Part shown: positions 1 through 8,450 of the stretch, in pieces | How the letters are laid out: every line of letters starts with the position of its first letter | Position numbering within the stretch: the stretch's first letter is position 1 | Assembly: GCA_045627885.1 (NCBI GenBank) | Contig: JAZQOM010000005.1 | Span: forward strand, 1-22,571 | Reading direction: 5' to 3' | Source of the DNA: CALCTE01 sp045627885 | GTDB taxonomy: Bacteria > Bacillota > Clostridia > Oscillospirales > CAG-272 | Length of the DNA: 22,571 bases | Program-made: the position numbers and the translations under genes | Notes under the pieces: generated by a model | The model's input: only the letters and a program-made list of their open reading frames with translations | Databases searched by the model: none | What the model was told of the DNA's origin: nothing

Positions 1-645
1 TTCGCGCATTCGTGCTTCAAATACGCTATTGCAACAAAGCAGGATTTGTGGTTTTCCACCAAAGATACCATATCAAAAAAATACGACCAGACATTTAAGT
101 TAATATTTGAAGAAATATTCAATGAATACTACAAGGAAGAATTCACAAAGCTCGGTATTTCGTATTTCTATACACTTATAGACGACGCGGTTGCAAGAGT
201 AATACGGAGCAAGGGAGGATTTATCTGGGCTTGCAAGAATTATGACGGCGATGTAATGAGCGATATGGTATCTACCGCATTTGGCTCACTTGCGATGATG
301 ACATCGGTGCTTGTATCTCCGGCCGGCAATTTCGAGTACGAAGCAGCTCATGGAACTGTAACAAAGCATTATTACAGATATAAAAACGGCGAAAAGACAT
401 CAACAAATCCGATGGCAACAATTTTCGCTTGGTCGGGAGCACTCAAAAAAAGAGGAGAGCTCGATAATATTCCCGAGCTTTGCGATTTTGCGGATAAGCT
501 CGAAAATGCTTGTTTTGCAACACTTTCCGACGGAATTATGACAAAAGACCTCGCGATGCTTGTCGAAGACGGATTTACCGCACAAAGCGTCGATACGGAA
601 ACATTTATAAAAGAAATATCAAAAAGACTTAAAAAGTCAATATAA
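1..645 (+). CDS. icd: NADP-dependent isocitrate dehydrogenase, C-terminal half (5' end cut by window edge)
   Basis: The frame is open from base 1, so this is a partial gene of 214 visible residues; a full homodimeric-type enzyme is about 400. The enzyme decarboxylates isocitrate to 2-oxoglutarate in the cytoplasm, making NADPH. Visible family blocks are STKDTISKKYD, the metal-binding LIDD, GGFIWACKNYDGDV-MSDM, the cofactor-loop motif EAAHGTVTKHY, and TSTNPMATIFAW. These match the eukaryote/Clostridia-type NADP-IDH rather than the E. coli type. A TTG at 46 could look like a start, but homology (FKYAIATKQDLW) continues upstream of it, so it is internal. The gene ends at a TAA six bases before a strong hairpin shared with the convergent cinA. 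No truncation or frameshift is visible in the part present. Confidence 0.95.
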   Translation, partial: FAHSCFKYAIATKQDLWFSTKDTISKKYDQTFKLIFEEIFNEYYKEEFTKLGISYFYTLIDDAVARVIRSKGGFIWACKNYDGDVMSDMVSTAFGSLAMMTSVLVSPAGNFEYEAAHGTVTKHYYRYKNGEKTSTNPMATIFAWSGALKKRGELDNIPELCDFADKLENACFATLSDGIMTKDLAMLVEDGFTAQSVDTETFIKEISKRLKKSI

Positions 646-650
646 AAATT

Positions 651-678
651 AAAACCGCTTACAAAAGTAAGCGGTTTT
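651..678. terminator. Bidirectional intrinsic terminator between icd and cinA
   Basis: A perfect 12-bp inverted repeat (AAAACCGCTTAC / GTAAGCGGTTTT) with an AAAA loop. It has A-rich flanks on the left and T-rich flanks on the right, so it can work on both strands. It lies between the icd stop codon and the cinA stop codon and probably ends both icd and the twelve-gene minus-strand operon. Confidence 0.9.
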
Positions 679-682
679 GCTT

Positions 683-1933
683 TTATATCGTTGTCAGTGC
701 AAGATAAAGCGCGTTTGAAGCAGCCATTTCGCGAATGTACTCTCTTGTCGGCGTTTTTGATTTTGCAAGTCGCAGCTCGTATGCTTTCGGCTCTTTGCCT
801 TTTTCGCAAATGCCTATATAAACAAGTCCGACGGGCTTTCCCTCGGATGTACTCGGCCCGGCAACACCCGTAGTCGAGATACCTATGTCCGCATCGGAGG
901 CTTTTGCAATTCCTCTTGCCATTTCCGCGGCGCACTCGGCGCTTACCGTGCCATGCTTGTTTATAACATCATCAGAAACGCCGAGGAAGCGTTTTTTTGC
1001 TTCGTCGCAATAAGTTACGGCAGAAAACTTCAAAACCGCAGAGGAGCCGGAAATATCGGTAATACGCTTTGCAAGAAGACCGCCCGTGCAAGATTCCGCA
1101 AAAGATATCGTTTTATTTTGCTCAATCAGTTTGTTAAATAAAGCGGTTTCGAGATTCGGAACATCAACGCCGTAAGCATTTTTTCCGTATTTTTCTGCTA
1201 TCATATTGACGACGGGCATTATCTTTTCATCGGCTTCCGCTATGCTTTTAGACGCGGATGTAATCCGAAGCTCACATTCTCCCGTTTTTGCGTACGGAGC
1301 AATCGTCGGCTCGGTCGAGCTTTCCATAAGCTTGCGAAGCTCGCTCTCAATCTTTGATTCACCGATGCCGAAAATTCTGACGGTATGCGACACAAATATT
1401 GTGTCAGACTTATTTGCAAGATACGGCTTCAAACAGCTTTCGAACATAGGCTTCATTTCGCTCGGAGGACCGGGAAGAATCGCAACCGTGACGGATTTTC
1501 CGCTTTCTTTTGCCTCGAATACCATTCCCGGAGCAGTTCCGTTGTTGTTCGGAAAAACCGTTGCCCCTTCAATGATATAAGCCTGCTTTACATTGTTATC
1601 CGTCATTTCGCGATTTGATTTTTTGAAATATTCTTTTATCGCTTCAAGTGACGGGTTGTGTAAAAACAGCTTTTTGTCGAAAGCCTTTGCAACTGTTTCT
1701 TTTGTAATGTCGTCGTAAGTCGGCCCGAGCCCGCCTGTCAGAATGATAATCTCGGAGCGCTTTGCCGCAAGCTTTATCGAATCGAGAAGCCGTTTTTCGT
1801 TGTCACCGACTACCGTGTGATAATAAAGATTTATGCCGAGCTCCGATAGCTTTGCTGACAGGTATGCGGAATTTGTGTTTACTATATTTCCGAGCAGAAT
1901 TTCGGTACCTACGCAGATAATCTCGCAGTTCAT
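683..1933 (-). CDS. cinA: CinA family protein: competence/damage-inducible protein with nicotinamide-nucleotide amidase domain
   Basis: At 416 residues it has the full two-domain CinA length. Residues 1-170 form the MoaB/MogA-like (COG1058) domain with VGTEILLGNIVNTN and the TGGLGPTYDD loop at 66-75. Residues about 258-416 form the PncC-type amidase domain with ESCTGG at 280-285 (catalytic Ser281) and TTGVAGP. In the family the PncC domain deamidates NMN to nicotinate mononucleotide in pyridine-nucleotide salvage, and the N-terminal domain can have ADP-ribose pyrophosphatase activity. The competence link is known only from some species. It is the last gene of the minus-strand operon, with its start 10 bases after the thiI stop and a GGTGA-like ribosome site. 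The shared terminator follows directly. Confidence 0.95.
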   Translation of the reverse strand: MNCEIICVGTEILLGNIVNTNSAYLSAKLSELGINLYYHTVVGDNEKRLLDSIKLAAKRSEIIILTGGLGPTYDDITKETVAKAFDKKLFLHNPSLEAIKEYFKKSNREMTDNNVKQAYIIEGATVFPNNNGTAPGMVFEAKESGKSVTVAILPGPPSEMKPMFESCLKPYLANKSDTIFVSHTVRIFGIGESKIESELRKLMESSTEPTIAPYAKTGECELRITSASKSIAEADEKIMPVVNMIAEKYGKNAYGVDVPNLETALFNKLIEQNKTISFAESCTGGLLAKRITDISGSSAVLKFSAVTYCDEAKKRFLGVSDDVINKHGTVSAECAAEMARGIAKASDADIGISTTGVAGPSTSEGKPVGLVYIGICEKGKEPKAYELRLAKSKTPTREYIREMAASNALYLALTTI

Positions 1934-1943
1934 ATAATCACCG

Positions 1944-3113
1944 TCATATTATGTAGGTTTTTTCGGTAAGTAATGCCGCATTTATAAGAGCATCGCAGTC
2001 GATTTTTGCCTCTTGCTCAAGAATTTCTTCTTCTGTGGGCTGAGTGCACGGATGAGTGGGTGTAAATACCGTGCAACAGTCCTCGTAAGGCTTAATAGAA
2101 GTTTCAAAAGTACCTATTTTTCTCGATATAACAACAATTTCTTCCTTGTCAAGCCCTATAAGAGGTCTCAACACCGGAATATCGCTTGCTTTGTCTGTCA
2201 CAGTTATTGCGGCAAGAGTCTGGCTTGCGACTTGCCCGAGACTTTCGCCCGTAATGAGAGCAAGAGCCTCGTATTTCTTTGCGGTAACCGTGGCAAGTCT
2301 CATCATAAAGCGTCTTAAAAGCAGAGTAAAATACTGCTCGTCGCAGTTGTCGCGAAGGGATTCCTGAATCTCTTTTACCGATATACTGTGAAGTCTTAAA
2401 GAGCCGCAGTAATCCGTCATAATCTTTGCAAGCTCTTGTACCTTTTGAAAAGCAAGCTCACTTGTGTAGGGGAAGCTTTCAAAATGCAGAAGCTCAAGAC
2501 TGACACCGCGCTTTGACATAAGGTTTCCCGCAACGGGACTATCAATGCCGCCCGACAAAAGAAGCAGAGCCTTGCCGCCCGTTCCGACGGGAAGACCGCC
2601 CGCGCCCTTTATTGAGCCCGCGTGAAGATATGCGGCTTTTTCTCTTATCTCGACATAAGCGGTTATTTCCGGCTCTTTTACATCGACCTTTATATCGGGA
2701 AGTCTTTCGAGAATTGCGCCGCCGACTTCCGCGGAAATCTCGGGCGATATCATCGGAAAGCGTTTGTCCGAGCGTTTCGTCTCGACCTTAAAAGTTTTGT
2801 AATTGCGCATAGAGTCGACGATAAGCTCGGTAGCTTTGCATATCGCGCCTATGTCTTTTTCAACCTCATAAGCGACAGAAAGCCTTGCAATTCCGAAAAC
2901 CTTTGTCAGCTTTTCGAGAGCTTTGTCAACATCGGCGTTTTCGTCGAGAGGATTTACATATATGGTGGACTGGCAGGAATTTACCTTAAAATTCCCGCAG
3001 TCCCTCAATCTGTATCTGATGTTTTTAAGCAGAATGCCTTCAAATTTAGAGCGGTTAAGTCCTTTTAAGACAATCTCGCCGTATTTGAGAAGCAAAACTC
3101 TTTTTTCAGTCAT
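1944..3113 (-). CDS. thiI: tRNA 4-thiouridine synthetase ThiI
   Basis: 389 residues, the length of rhodanese-less Bacillota ThiI. The order is an N-terminal ferredoxin-like region, a THUMP domain (about 60-165) that binds tRNA, and an ATP-pyrophosphatase domain with PP-loop LLLSGGIDSPVAG (SGGIDS at 187-192). The C-terminal block PYEDCCTVFTPTHP carries Cys346/Cys347 where the family has its sulfur-handling cysteine. It adenylates U8 of tRNA and exchanges oxygen for sulfur to make s4U8. A role in thiamine thiazole synthesis normally needs the rhodanese domain, which is absent here. A cysteine desulfurase lies two genes upstream, echoing the B. subtilis NifZ-ThiI pair. The ATG directly abuts the mrp stop (TAAATG), with AAAGGA upstream, so translation is probably coupled. 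Confidence 0.95.
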   Translation of the reverse strand: MTEKRVLLLKYGEIVLKGLNRSKFEGILLKNIRYRLRDCGNFKVNSCQSTIYVNPLDENADVDKALEKLTKVFGIARLSVAYEVEKDIGAICKATELIVDSMRNYKTFKVETKRSDKRFPMISPEISAEVGGAILERLPDIKVDVKEPEITAYVEIREKAAYLHAGSIKGAGGLPVGTGGKALLLLSGGIDSPVAGNLMSKRGVSLELLHFESFPYTSELAFQKVQELAKIMTDYCGSLRLHSISVKEIQESLRDNCDEQYFTLLLRRFMMRLATVTAKKYEALALITGESLGQVASQTLAAITVTDKASDIPVLRPLIGLDKEEIVVISRKIGTFETSIKPYEDCCTVFTPTHPCTQPTEEEILEQEAKIDCDALINAALLTEKTYII

Positions 3114-3941
3114 TTATTTTTCCTTTGTAATGGTGTTTACGGCTTCATCAAGGAAGTTACCCTCGAAGAGCTCAATTAAGCCATTATCTACATTTTTTGC
3201 AAGCTCGGGAGTCATCGGGATTTTTGCAAGAAGCGGAATTCCGAGCTTCTTTGCGGTTTCTTCGCTCTTGCCTTCGCCGAACATATATATTTTTTTGTGG
3301 CAGTCAGGGCATTCGATATAGCTCATATTCTCAACAAGTCCGAGAATCGGAATATCCATCATTTCAGCCATCTTTATAGCCTTGTCAACGACCATTGAAA
3401 CAAGGTCTTGGGGAGTTGTAACAATTATTATTCCGTCGATGGGAAGCTGCTGGAATACCGTCAGAGCAACATCACCTGTTCCGGGAGGCATATCGACATA
3501 CATATAGTCTACATCGCCCCAGACGACATCCTTCCAGAACTGTCCGACAACTCCGGATATAACGGGACCTCTCCAAACGACAGGTTCTCTTTCGTCTTCG
3601 AGAAGAAGATTTATCGACATAATTTTAATACCCATTTTGCTTTCAGCAGGGAAGAGTGCGGTTTCGCTCGCGGTTGTTGCAGTATCAACGCGGAAAGCTT
3701 TGGGAATTGACGGGCCGGTAATATCCGCATCAAGTATAGCGGTTTTGTAACCGTATCTGTTTGTTAAAACCGCAAGCATAGATGTAACTATGGATTTACC
3801 TACGCCGCCTTTTCCGCTGACAACACCGATAACCTTTTTTACTCTGCTTTCGGGGTGCTGTTCGAGCTTCATAATTGCTTCTTCATGTCTCGATGAGCAG
3901 CTTTCACCGCAGGTCGAACAATCGTGTGTACATTCGCTCAT
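3114..3941 (-). CDS. mrp: Mrp/ApbC-type P-loop ATPase, Fe-S cluster carrier
   Basis: 275 residues. The Walker A of the deviant MinD/Mrp type is GKGGVGKS at 43-50. The family blocks DADITGPSIP, VDMPPGTGD and TTPQDLV are present. The paired cysteines of the Mrp/NBP35 group are Cys211 and Cys214 (CPDC), which bind a bridging 4Fe-4S cluster in the dimer. In addition, the N-terminus carries a four-cysteine set (Cys4, Cys8, Cys11, Cys15) like that of NBP35 proteins. Known role: cytoplasmic carrier that hands Fe-S clusters to apoproteins. It sits between a cysteine desulfurase and ThiI, so the operon holds both the sulfur source and an Fe-S distributor. The start is supported by AAAGGAG about seven bases upstream. 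Confidence 0.93.
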   Translation of the reverse strand: MSECTHDCSTCGESCSSRHEEAIMKLEQHPESRVKKVIGVVSGKGGVGKSIVTSMLAVLTNRYGYKTAILDADITGPSIPKAFRVDTATTASETALFPAESKMGIKIMSINLLLEDEREPVVWRGPVISGVVGQFWKDVVWGDVDYMYVDMPPGTGDVALTVFQQLPIDGIIIVTTPQDLVSMVVDKAIKMAEMMDIPILGLVENMSYIECPDCHKKIYMFGEGKSEETAKKLGIPLLAKIPMTPELAKNVDNGLIELFEGNFLDEAVNTITKEK

Positions 3942-3962
3942 TTTATATCTCCTTTGTAATAA

Positions 3963-5093
3963 TTATTTTCTCATTTTCGCAAGCGAAGAAATTCCGCTTG
4001 ATATCGCATTTGCGAGTATGTCAACCTCATCTTTGGTATTATACTCGGAAAAGCTTATTCTTATTGTGCATTCGGACTGCCTCGGAGTAAGCCCGTACGC
4101 AGTAAGTATTCTGTTTGATTTTGCGTGCGATGAGCAAGCAGAACCGGCGGAAATGTATATGCCGAACGATGACAGGTGATTGAGCATCACTTCGCTTTTA
4201 ATATCCGGAAGCGTTGCCGAAAGAACACAGTATGTCGATGCCGCCGGAGTATTTACTTTAACGCCCGCTGCTTCAAGCTTTTCTTCTGCGTACTCATAAA
4301 GCGTTTTGATTTTTTCAATATTGCTTTTCAAATTGCCATACTGCTCATCAGCACATTCCGCAAAAGAATATATAAGCGGTACCGATTCGGTGCCCGAACA
4401 GATTCCGCTTTCCTGACCGCCGCCGTATATAATCGGCTCAACTCTGATACCGCTTCTTATAAACAGCGCGCCGCTGCCCTTGAAAGCGTGAACCTTGTGG
4501 GCGCTTACCGAGAGCAAATCGACTCCGAGAGAGTTTACCGAAAACGGAGTTTTCAGATATCCTTGTACCGCGTCGCAGTGGAATATAATATCTTTGCTTT
4601 TAGCTTTGACCGCTTTGGAAAGCGACGGAATATCGTATAAAGCTCCAGTTTCGTTATTTGCGAGCATTATGCTTACCAAAACGGTATCGTCTCTTATAAG
4701 AGAAACAAGCTCATCTTTATCTATCGCTCCGCCTTTTGTTTGAACAAAAGAGAGCTCAAAGCCTTCTTTTTGAAGCTGTAACGCCGCATTATGAACGGAC
4801 GGATGCTCCGAGTCGCTCAATATAATATGGCGACCTTTGCGAGCTTTTGCTCTTGAAGCGCCGATTATTGCGGCATTGTTTGCAAAAGTGCCGGACGGAA
4901 CAAAATATATCTCACTCGGTTTTGCACCGAGAGTAGCGGCAATCTTATCTCTTGCCGTCGTAAGAAGCTTTGAAGCTTCTATTCCGCCCGAATGAACGGA
5001 CGATGGATTTGCGTATTTTTCTGCGGCGAATGCGAATGCCTTTGATGCTGTATCGGAAGGCATTGAGGTTGCCGCACTGTCGAAATATATCAT
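3963..5093 (-). CDS. NifS/IscS-like cysteine desulfurase (divergent class V aminotransferase)
   Basis: 376 residues, typical of NifS/IscS. It should use PLP to take sulfur from cysteine, leaving alanine and a protein persulfide. Visible are FDSAATS at the N-terminus, His97 in DSEHPSV, HCDAVQ at 172-177 (cofactor Asp174), the Schiff-base Lys200 in SAHK, the persulfide Cys320 in SAGSACSS, and the substrate-carboxylate arginine region TIRISFSEYNT near the C-terminus. Two normally well-conserved motifs deviate: SGGTEANN reads SGTFANN (Phe70 for Glu) and RSGTEN reads CSGTES (Cys232 for Arg). HGPKG reads HAFKG. The core catalytic residues remain, so it is probably active. Its position suggests it feeds sulfur to ThiI and MnmA. 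The ribosome site AGAGGT lies in the last codons of the upstream gene. Confidence 0.88.
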   Translation of the reverse strand: MIYFDSAATSMPSDTASKAFAFAAEKYANPSSVHSGGIEASKLLTTARDKIAATLGAKPSEIYFVPSGTFANNAAIIGASRAKARKGRHIILSDSEHPSVHNAALQLQKEGFELSFVQTKGGAIDKDELVSLIRDDTVLVSIMLANNETGALYDIPSLSKAVKAKSKDIIFHCDAVQGYLKTPFSVNSLGVDLLSVSAHKVHAFKGSGALFIRSGIRVEPIIYGGGQESGICSGTESVPLIYSFAECADEQYGNLKSNIEKIKTLYEYAEEKLEAAGVKVNTPAASTYCVLSATLPDIKSEVMLNHLSSFGIYISAGSACSSHAKSNRILTAYGLTPRQSECTIRISFSEYNTKDEVDILANAISSGISSLAKMRK

Positions 5094-5094
5094 A

Positions 5095-6315
5095 TTAACC
5101 TCTGATTATATCTCCGACCTTCATCGGAATATCGCATTTTACTTTATAAAGCATTTTTGGATGCGGAGCGCTCTCGATTGGATTTGAGTCCATATCGTAA
5201 AGCTGCCCGATTTTAATTTTTTGTGTAAGCTTGCCCGGAGTGAGAAGATACGCATCGGTAAACGAACACATTTTGTTTCTTTGCATAAGTGTCGCCGTCA
5301 TCGTGCTCTCGTCGAAAGCTTCTACGGTTGCGAGAAAACCTTTTTCCCGTATGTAGCCGTCCATTGATACATTCTGCGGCTTGTCTGACGGATTGTCATA
5401 GAAAAATCCTGTTGCGTATTCTCTGTGGCTTACGCTGCAAAGCTCATCATAAAGAGCCGGATTATAACGATAGTTTTCTTTATCGGATAAATACGAATCT
5501 ATTGCGATTCTGTAAGAGTTTGCGGTGACTGCCGTATAATACGCGCTCTTGACTCTGCCTTCAATTTTGAAGCTTTTTATACCCGATTCAACAAGCTCGG
5601 GGATATGCTCAATCATACAGAGGTCTTTTGAGCTGAAAAATAGCGTTCCGTTGTCACCCTGCTCGATGTCAATATGGTCATCGGGACGATTTGACTCCAC
5701 GACCTTGTAGTTCCACCTGCACGGTTGAGCGCATTTACCTCTGTTTGCATCGCGCCCCGTCAGATTGTTTGACAAGAAACATCTTCCGGAATAAGCCATA
5801 CACATAGAGCCGTGAATAAAGACTTCAAGCTCGAGCTCTTTTGATACAGAAGCTCTGATTTTTGCAATTTCGTCGAGTGAAAGCTCTCTTGCGAGAACAA
5901 CTCTTTTTGCTCCGACAGAATGCAAAAATTCGGCACTGTAAGCGTTTGTGCAGCTCATTTGAGTTGATATGTGTATCTCCGCACCGGGGATATATTTCTG
6001 TATAAGCTTCATAACGCCGAGGTCGGCGACGATAAAAGCGTCTATTCCGATATCTGTAAGACTTTCGATATATTCTTCAAGCTCGGGTATCTCGTCGGGA
6101 TGAGGCATAATGTTAACCGTAAGATAAAGCTTTTTCCCGAGGTTATGCGCATAAACAACTGCGCTTTTCAACTCGTCAAGCGAAAAATTAGCGCAGGCGG
6201 AGCGCATTCCGAAGCTCATACCCGAAAGATATACCGCATCTGCTCCGTAGCGCAGAGCATACTGCATTTTTTCAAAATCTCCGGCAGGAGAGAGGAGTTC
6301 TACATCATTATTCAT
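5095..6315 (-). CDS. U32 family protein, TrhP/YrrO-like (tRNA uridine-34 hydroxylation)
   Basis: 406 residues, close to B. subtilis YrrO. The exact U32 signature (E-x-F-x2-G-[SA]-[LIVM]-C-x4-G-x-C-x-[LIVM]-S) is present at 164-182, followed by Cys195 and Cys199 in GKCAQPCRWNY; these cysteines are the conserved cluster of the family. A TIM-barrel-like N-terminal part starts with LLSPAGDFEKMQYALRYGADAVYL, and a C-terminal beta domain follows. U32 proteins were first called peptidases, but the TrhP/YegQ group takes part in prephenate-dependent 5-hydroxylation of U34 in tRNA. In B. subtilis, mltG(yrrL)-trmR-yrrN-yrrO lie in this order, and here the gene directly follows mltG, supporting the call. 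Only one U32 copy is present and no TrmR. The ribosome site is weak (GAAGAAC). Confidence 0.88.
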   Translation of the reverse strand: MNNDVELLSPAGDFEKMQYALRYGADAVYLSGMSFGMRSACANFSLDELKSAVVYAHNLGKKLYLTVNIMPHPDEIPELEEYIESLTDIGIDAFIVADLGVMKLIQKYIPGAEIHISTQMSCTNAYSAEFLHSVGAKRVVLARELSLDEIAKIRASVSKELELEVFIHGSMCMAYSGRCFLSNNLTGRDANRGKCAQPCRWNYKVVESNRPDDHIDIEQGDNGTLFFSSKDLCMIEHIPELVESGIKSFKIEGRVKSAYYTAVTANSYRIAIDSYLSDKENYRYNPALYDELCSVSHREYATGFFYDNPSDKPQNVSMDGYIREKGFLATVEAFDESTMTATLMQRNKMCSFTDAYLLTPGKLTQKIKIGQLYDMDSNPIESAPHPKMLYKVKCDIPMKVGDIIRG

Positions 6316-6319
6316 ATTA

Positions 6320-7528
6320 TCAGTTCTTCTTTGCGGCTTCGTTGGCTCTTCTTGCTTTGGCTACATTGTTCTGATGCTCCGACAGAGTTGAAGCATAATA
6401 GGTAGTTCCGTCATTCTGCGATACAAAGTAGTAATAGTTAGTCTTTTCGGGATAGAAAGCGTACGCTATGGCTTCATAGCCGGGGTTGCAAATCGGTCCG
6501 GGCGGAAGTCCCTCATACAAATATGTGTTGTACGGATTTACTGTGTTTAACATTTCCTGTGTGATAATATCTGCGTGCGTCGGGAGGAAGTAGTTGATTG
6601 TAGCGTCCGACTCAAGCTTCGGGAATGATTTGCTGTTAAGTCTGTTGTGGAATACGCTTGAAACAAGCTCGTAATCTGCGGTGTTGTTTACTTCCTTTTC
6701 GACCATTGATGCCAATATAATGACATCGTCAACACTCATATTGAACTTTTTTGCTTTTTCGAAATACTGTTTTTCGAATTTTGATTTGAAGTTTCTCAAA
6801 AACTTTGACAACACTTCTTCTTCCGATTCCAAAGGAGTAAAGTCATAGGTATCGGGGAAGAGATATCCTTCAAGTCTGTATGTTCTGTCGGGGTCAATAG
6901 TCTCCATAGCGGGAAGAAAATCGAATTTAAAGTCGTAATTGTTAATTACCTCGATATATCTTTCCCTTGTTCCGATGTTGTTGCTTACAAGAAGGTCTAT
7001 CACTTCGTCTACCGTAAAGCCTTCCGGAATTGTAAGCCTTACATCATCTATGGCTTTAACCTGATTTTTGAGTGTTGCGCGGATTGTATCGTAGTCCATT
7101 CCGGCGTTAAGCTCAAAGCTTCCCGTTAAAAATCTTCCGTTATCCTTTTTGAGCTTTGAATAGAACCTGAACAAGCCGGCATTTTCAATAATTCCGTTTT
7201 TTTCAAGCTCCTTTGATATCTGGTTAATGTTTGCGTATTCGCCGAGCGTTATGGTATACTTGACGCTTGCATCTTTTTTGAATGCAAAAATGTCGTTGCC
7301 CATATTTATTACGGTTACGGCGAGAAAGCAGGATACGCCTACAATCAAAGCGAGATATATAAAGCACTGGAGAAAGCTTACGATAATACTTTTCTTGTTT
7401 TTATCCTGCTTCTTTTTCTTTGAATTATTTTTGGCGGAGCTGAGCGTTTTCGATGTAGTTGCGGAAACCTGTCTTGTCATTCCGTCGCTTTCAGATAATG
7501 AATTGTTTTTGTTTTCCGAGTATTTCAA
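6320..7528 (-). CDS. mltG: Endolytic murein transglycosylase MltG
   Basis: 402 residues. A Ser/Asn/Lys-rich cytoplasmic tail (1-46) is followed by one membrane helix (about 48-75), a LysM-like subdomain, and the YceG catalytic domain. Key blocks are EGYLFPDTY at 220-228, ILASMVEKE with the catalytic Glu277, VFHNRL, and YNTYLYEGLPPGPICNPG. MltG cuts nascent glycan strands at the outer face of the membrane and is thought to set strand length by release. The chosen start is TTG at 7528, because CGGAGG lies six bases upstream and no better codon follows until Met17. It follows the CPBP protease gene by 12 bases. The long polar N-terminal tail is common in Clostridia. Confidence 0.95.
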   Translation of the reverse strand: MKYSENKNNSLSESDGMTRQVSATTSKTLSSAKNNSKKKKQDKNKKSIIVSFLQCFIYLALIVGVSCFLAVTVINMGNDIFAFKKDASVKYTITLGEYANINQISKELEKNGIIENAGLFRFYSKLKKDNGRFLTGSFELNAGMDYDTIRATLKNQVKAIDDVRLTIPEGFTVDEVIDLLVSNNIGTRERYIEVINNYDFKFDFLPAMETIDPDRTYRLEGYLFPDTYDFTPLESEEEVLSKFLRNFKSKFEKQYFEKAKKFNMSVDDVIILASMVEKEVNNTADYELVSSVFHNRLNSKSFPKLESDATINYFLPTHADIITQEMLNTVNPYNTYLYEGLPPGPICNPGYEAIAYAFYPEKTNYYYFVSQNDGTTYYASTLSEHQNNVAKARRANEAAKKN

Positions 7529-7540
7529 GACTAACCTCCG

Positions 7541-8437
7541 TTACAGTATACCGAGCGATAAAGCAACAAATATTATTGCGAGTACCAAGAAAAACGGCGA
7601 TAAAAATGATTCCGCAAGAGCTCTCGGTATAGTTATTTTTTTCGTATTTTCGATTTTTTCTGGCGCGTTTTCATCGGGCTTTGCGTACGCGAGTTTACTG
7701 TAATATTTATCAAGTACGGACAAATAGAAGAAAAGCGCAATCAGTGTCAGTATGAGTGCCACCGTAATCACAAAAGCAGATTCGGAATAGTTCGATATGA
7801 GATTTATCACATATCTTTCACCGAATGTAAAAAACAAATTGCTCAAAAAATGAACGGCAAACGATGCAAACAGCGAGCCCGTCGTAATTGCGGTGAAGCC
7901 GATAACCATTCCGGCTGCAAAATAGTATATGAATCCGATAAGACTTTGGTGAAATATCGCAAAGCATACAGACGAGAACAGAACAGCCGTAAATTTACCG
8001 TATACAGAATATTCGGTAAGAACAATTCCTCTGAATAAAAGCTCCTCGAGAAAAGCGGGAAGAATTGTGAGCAAAAGAATAGAAATTATCGGATTTTCCG
8101 AAAAAGTCTGATATGTATTTTGGGTTGAAGCGCTGAAATTATAAGTTATTACCGTATAAAGCGAAGCGGAAAAAATAACTAATAGAGTTGCCGAAGCAAT
8201 TATCGGTATGTGACTCATCTTCAGCCTTTTCGGAGACATTTTTTTAATGAAGCCTTGGGGTTTTGTAAAGATATATACGGCGCTCGGTATAAGATATACG
8301 GCAAGCGAGACCGTAATGGCAATTACATATTTTGTCGTTGTATTGGCAGAAGTGGAAAGATAATTGTTTGCCGCAAATACAAGTAGGAATACGACAATCA
8401 GCAATATCGGAACTTTTGCCGTTATTTTCAGTTTCAT
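7541..8437 (-). CDS. CPBP family intramembrane glutamic protease
   Basis: 298 residues with about eight predicted membrane helices. The three motifs of the CPBP/Abi (CAAX protease and bacteriocin-processing) family are intact: EELLFRG with Glu131, Glu132 and Arg136; FAIFH with His163; and HFLSN with His196 and Asn200. Family members cleave membrane-embedded substrates, and some give immunity to bacteriocins; the substrate here is unknown. No bacteriocin or prenyltransferase gene is nearby, so a housekeeping or envelope role beside mltG is the more likely reading. Only 13 bases separate it from the upstream fthC-like gene, and I see no convincing Shine-Dalgarno, so translation may be coupled. 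The tail after the last helix is short and charged. Confidence 0.9.
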   Translation of the reverse strand: MKLKITAKVPILLIVVFLLVFAANNYLSTSANTTTKYVIAITVSLAVYLIPSAVYIFTKPQGFIKKMSPKRLKMSHIPIIASATLLVIFSASLYTVITYNFSASTQNTYQTFSENPIISILLLTILPAFLEELLFRGIVLTEYSVYGKFTAVLFSSVCFAIFHQSLIGFIYYFAAGMVIGFTAITTGSLFASFAVHFLSNLFFTFGERYVINLISNYSESAFVITVALILTLIALFFYLSVLDKYYSKLAYAKPDENAPEKIENTKKITIPRALAESFLSPFFLVLAIIFVALSLGIL

Positions 8438-8450
8438 TGTTTTTTACGGG

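Noticed and set aside
372..935. A 187-codon open frame on the minus strand across the icd end and the cinA end
   Set aside because: It runs through the shared terminator and is out of frame with both well-supported genes; its product has no motif.
7541..8437. The CPBP protease as a bacteriocin immunity or maturation gene
   Set aside because: No bacteriocin precursor, ABC exporter or histidine kinase is nearby; the neighbours are housekeeping genes.
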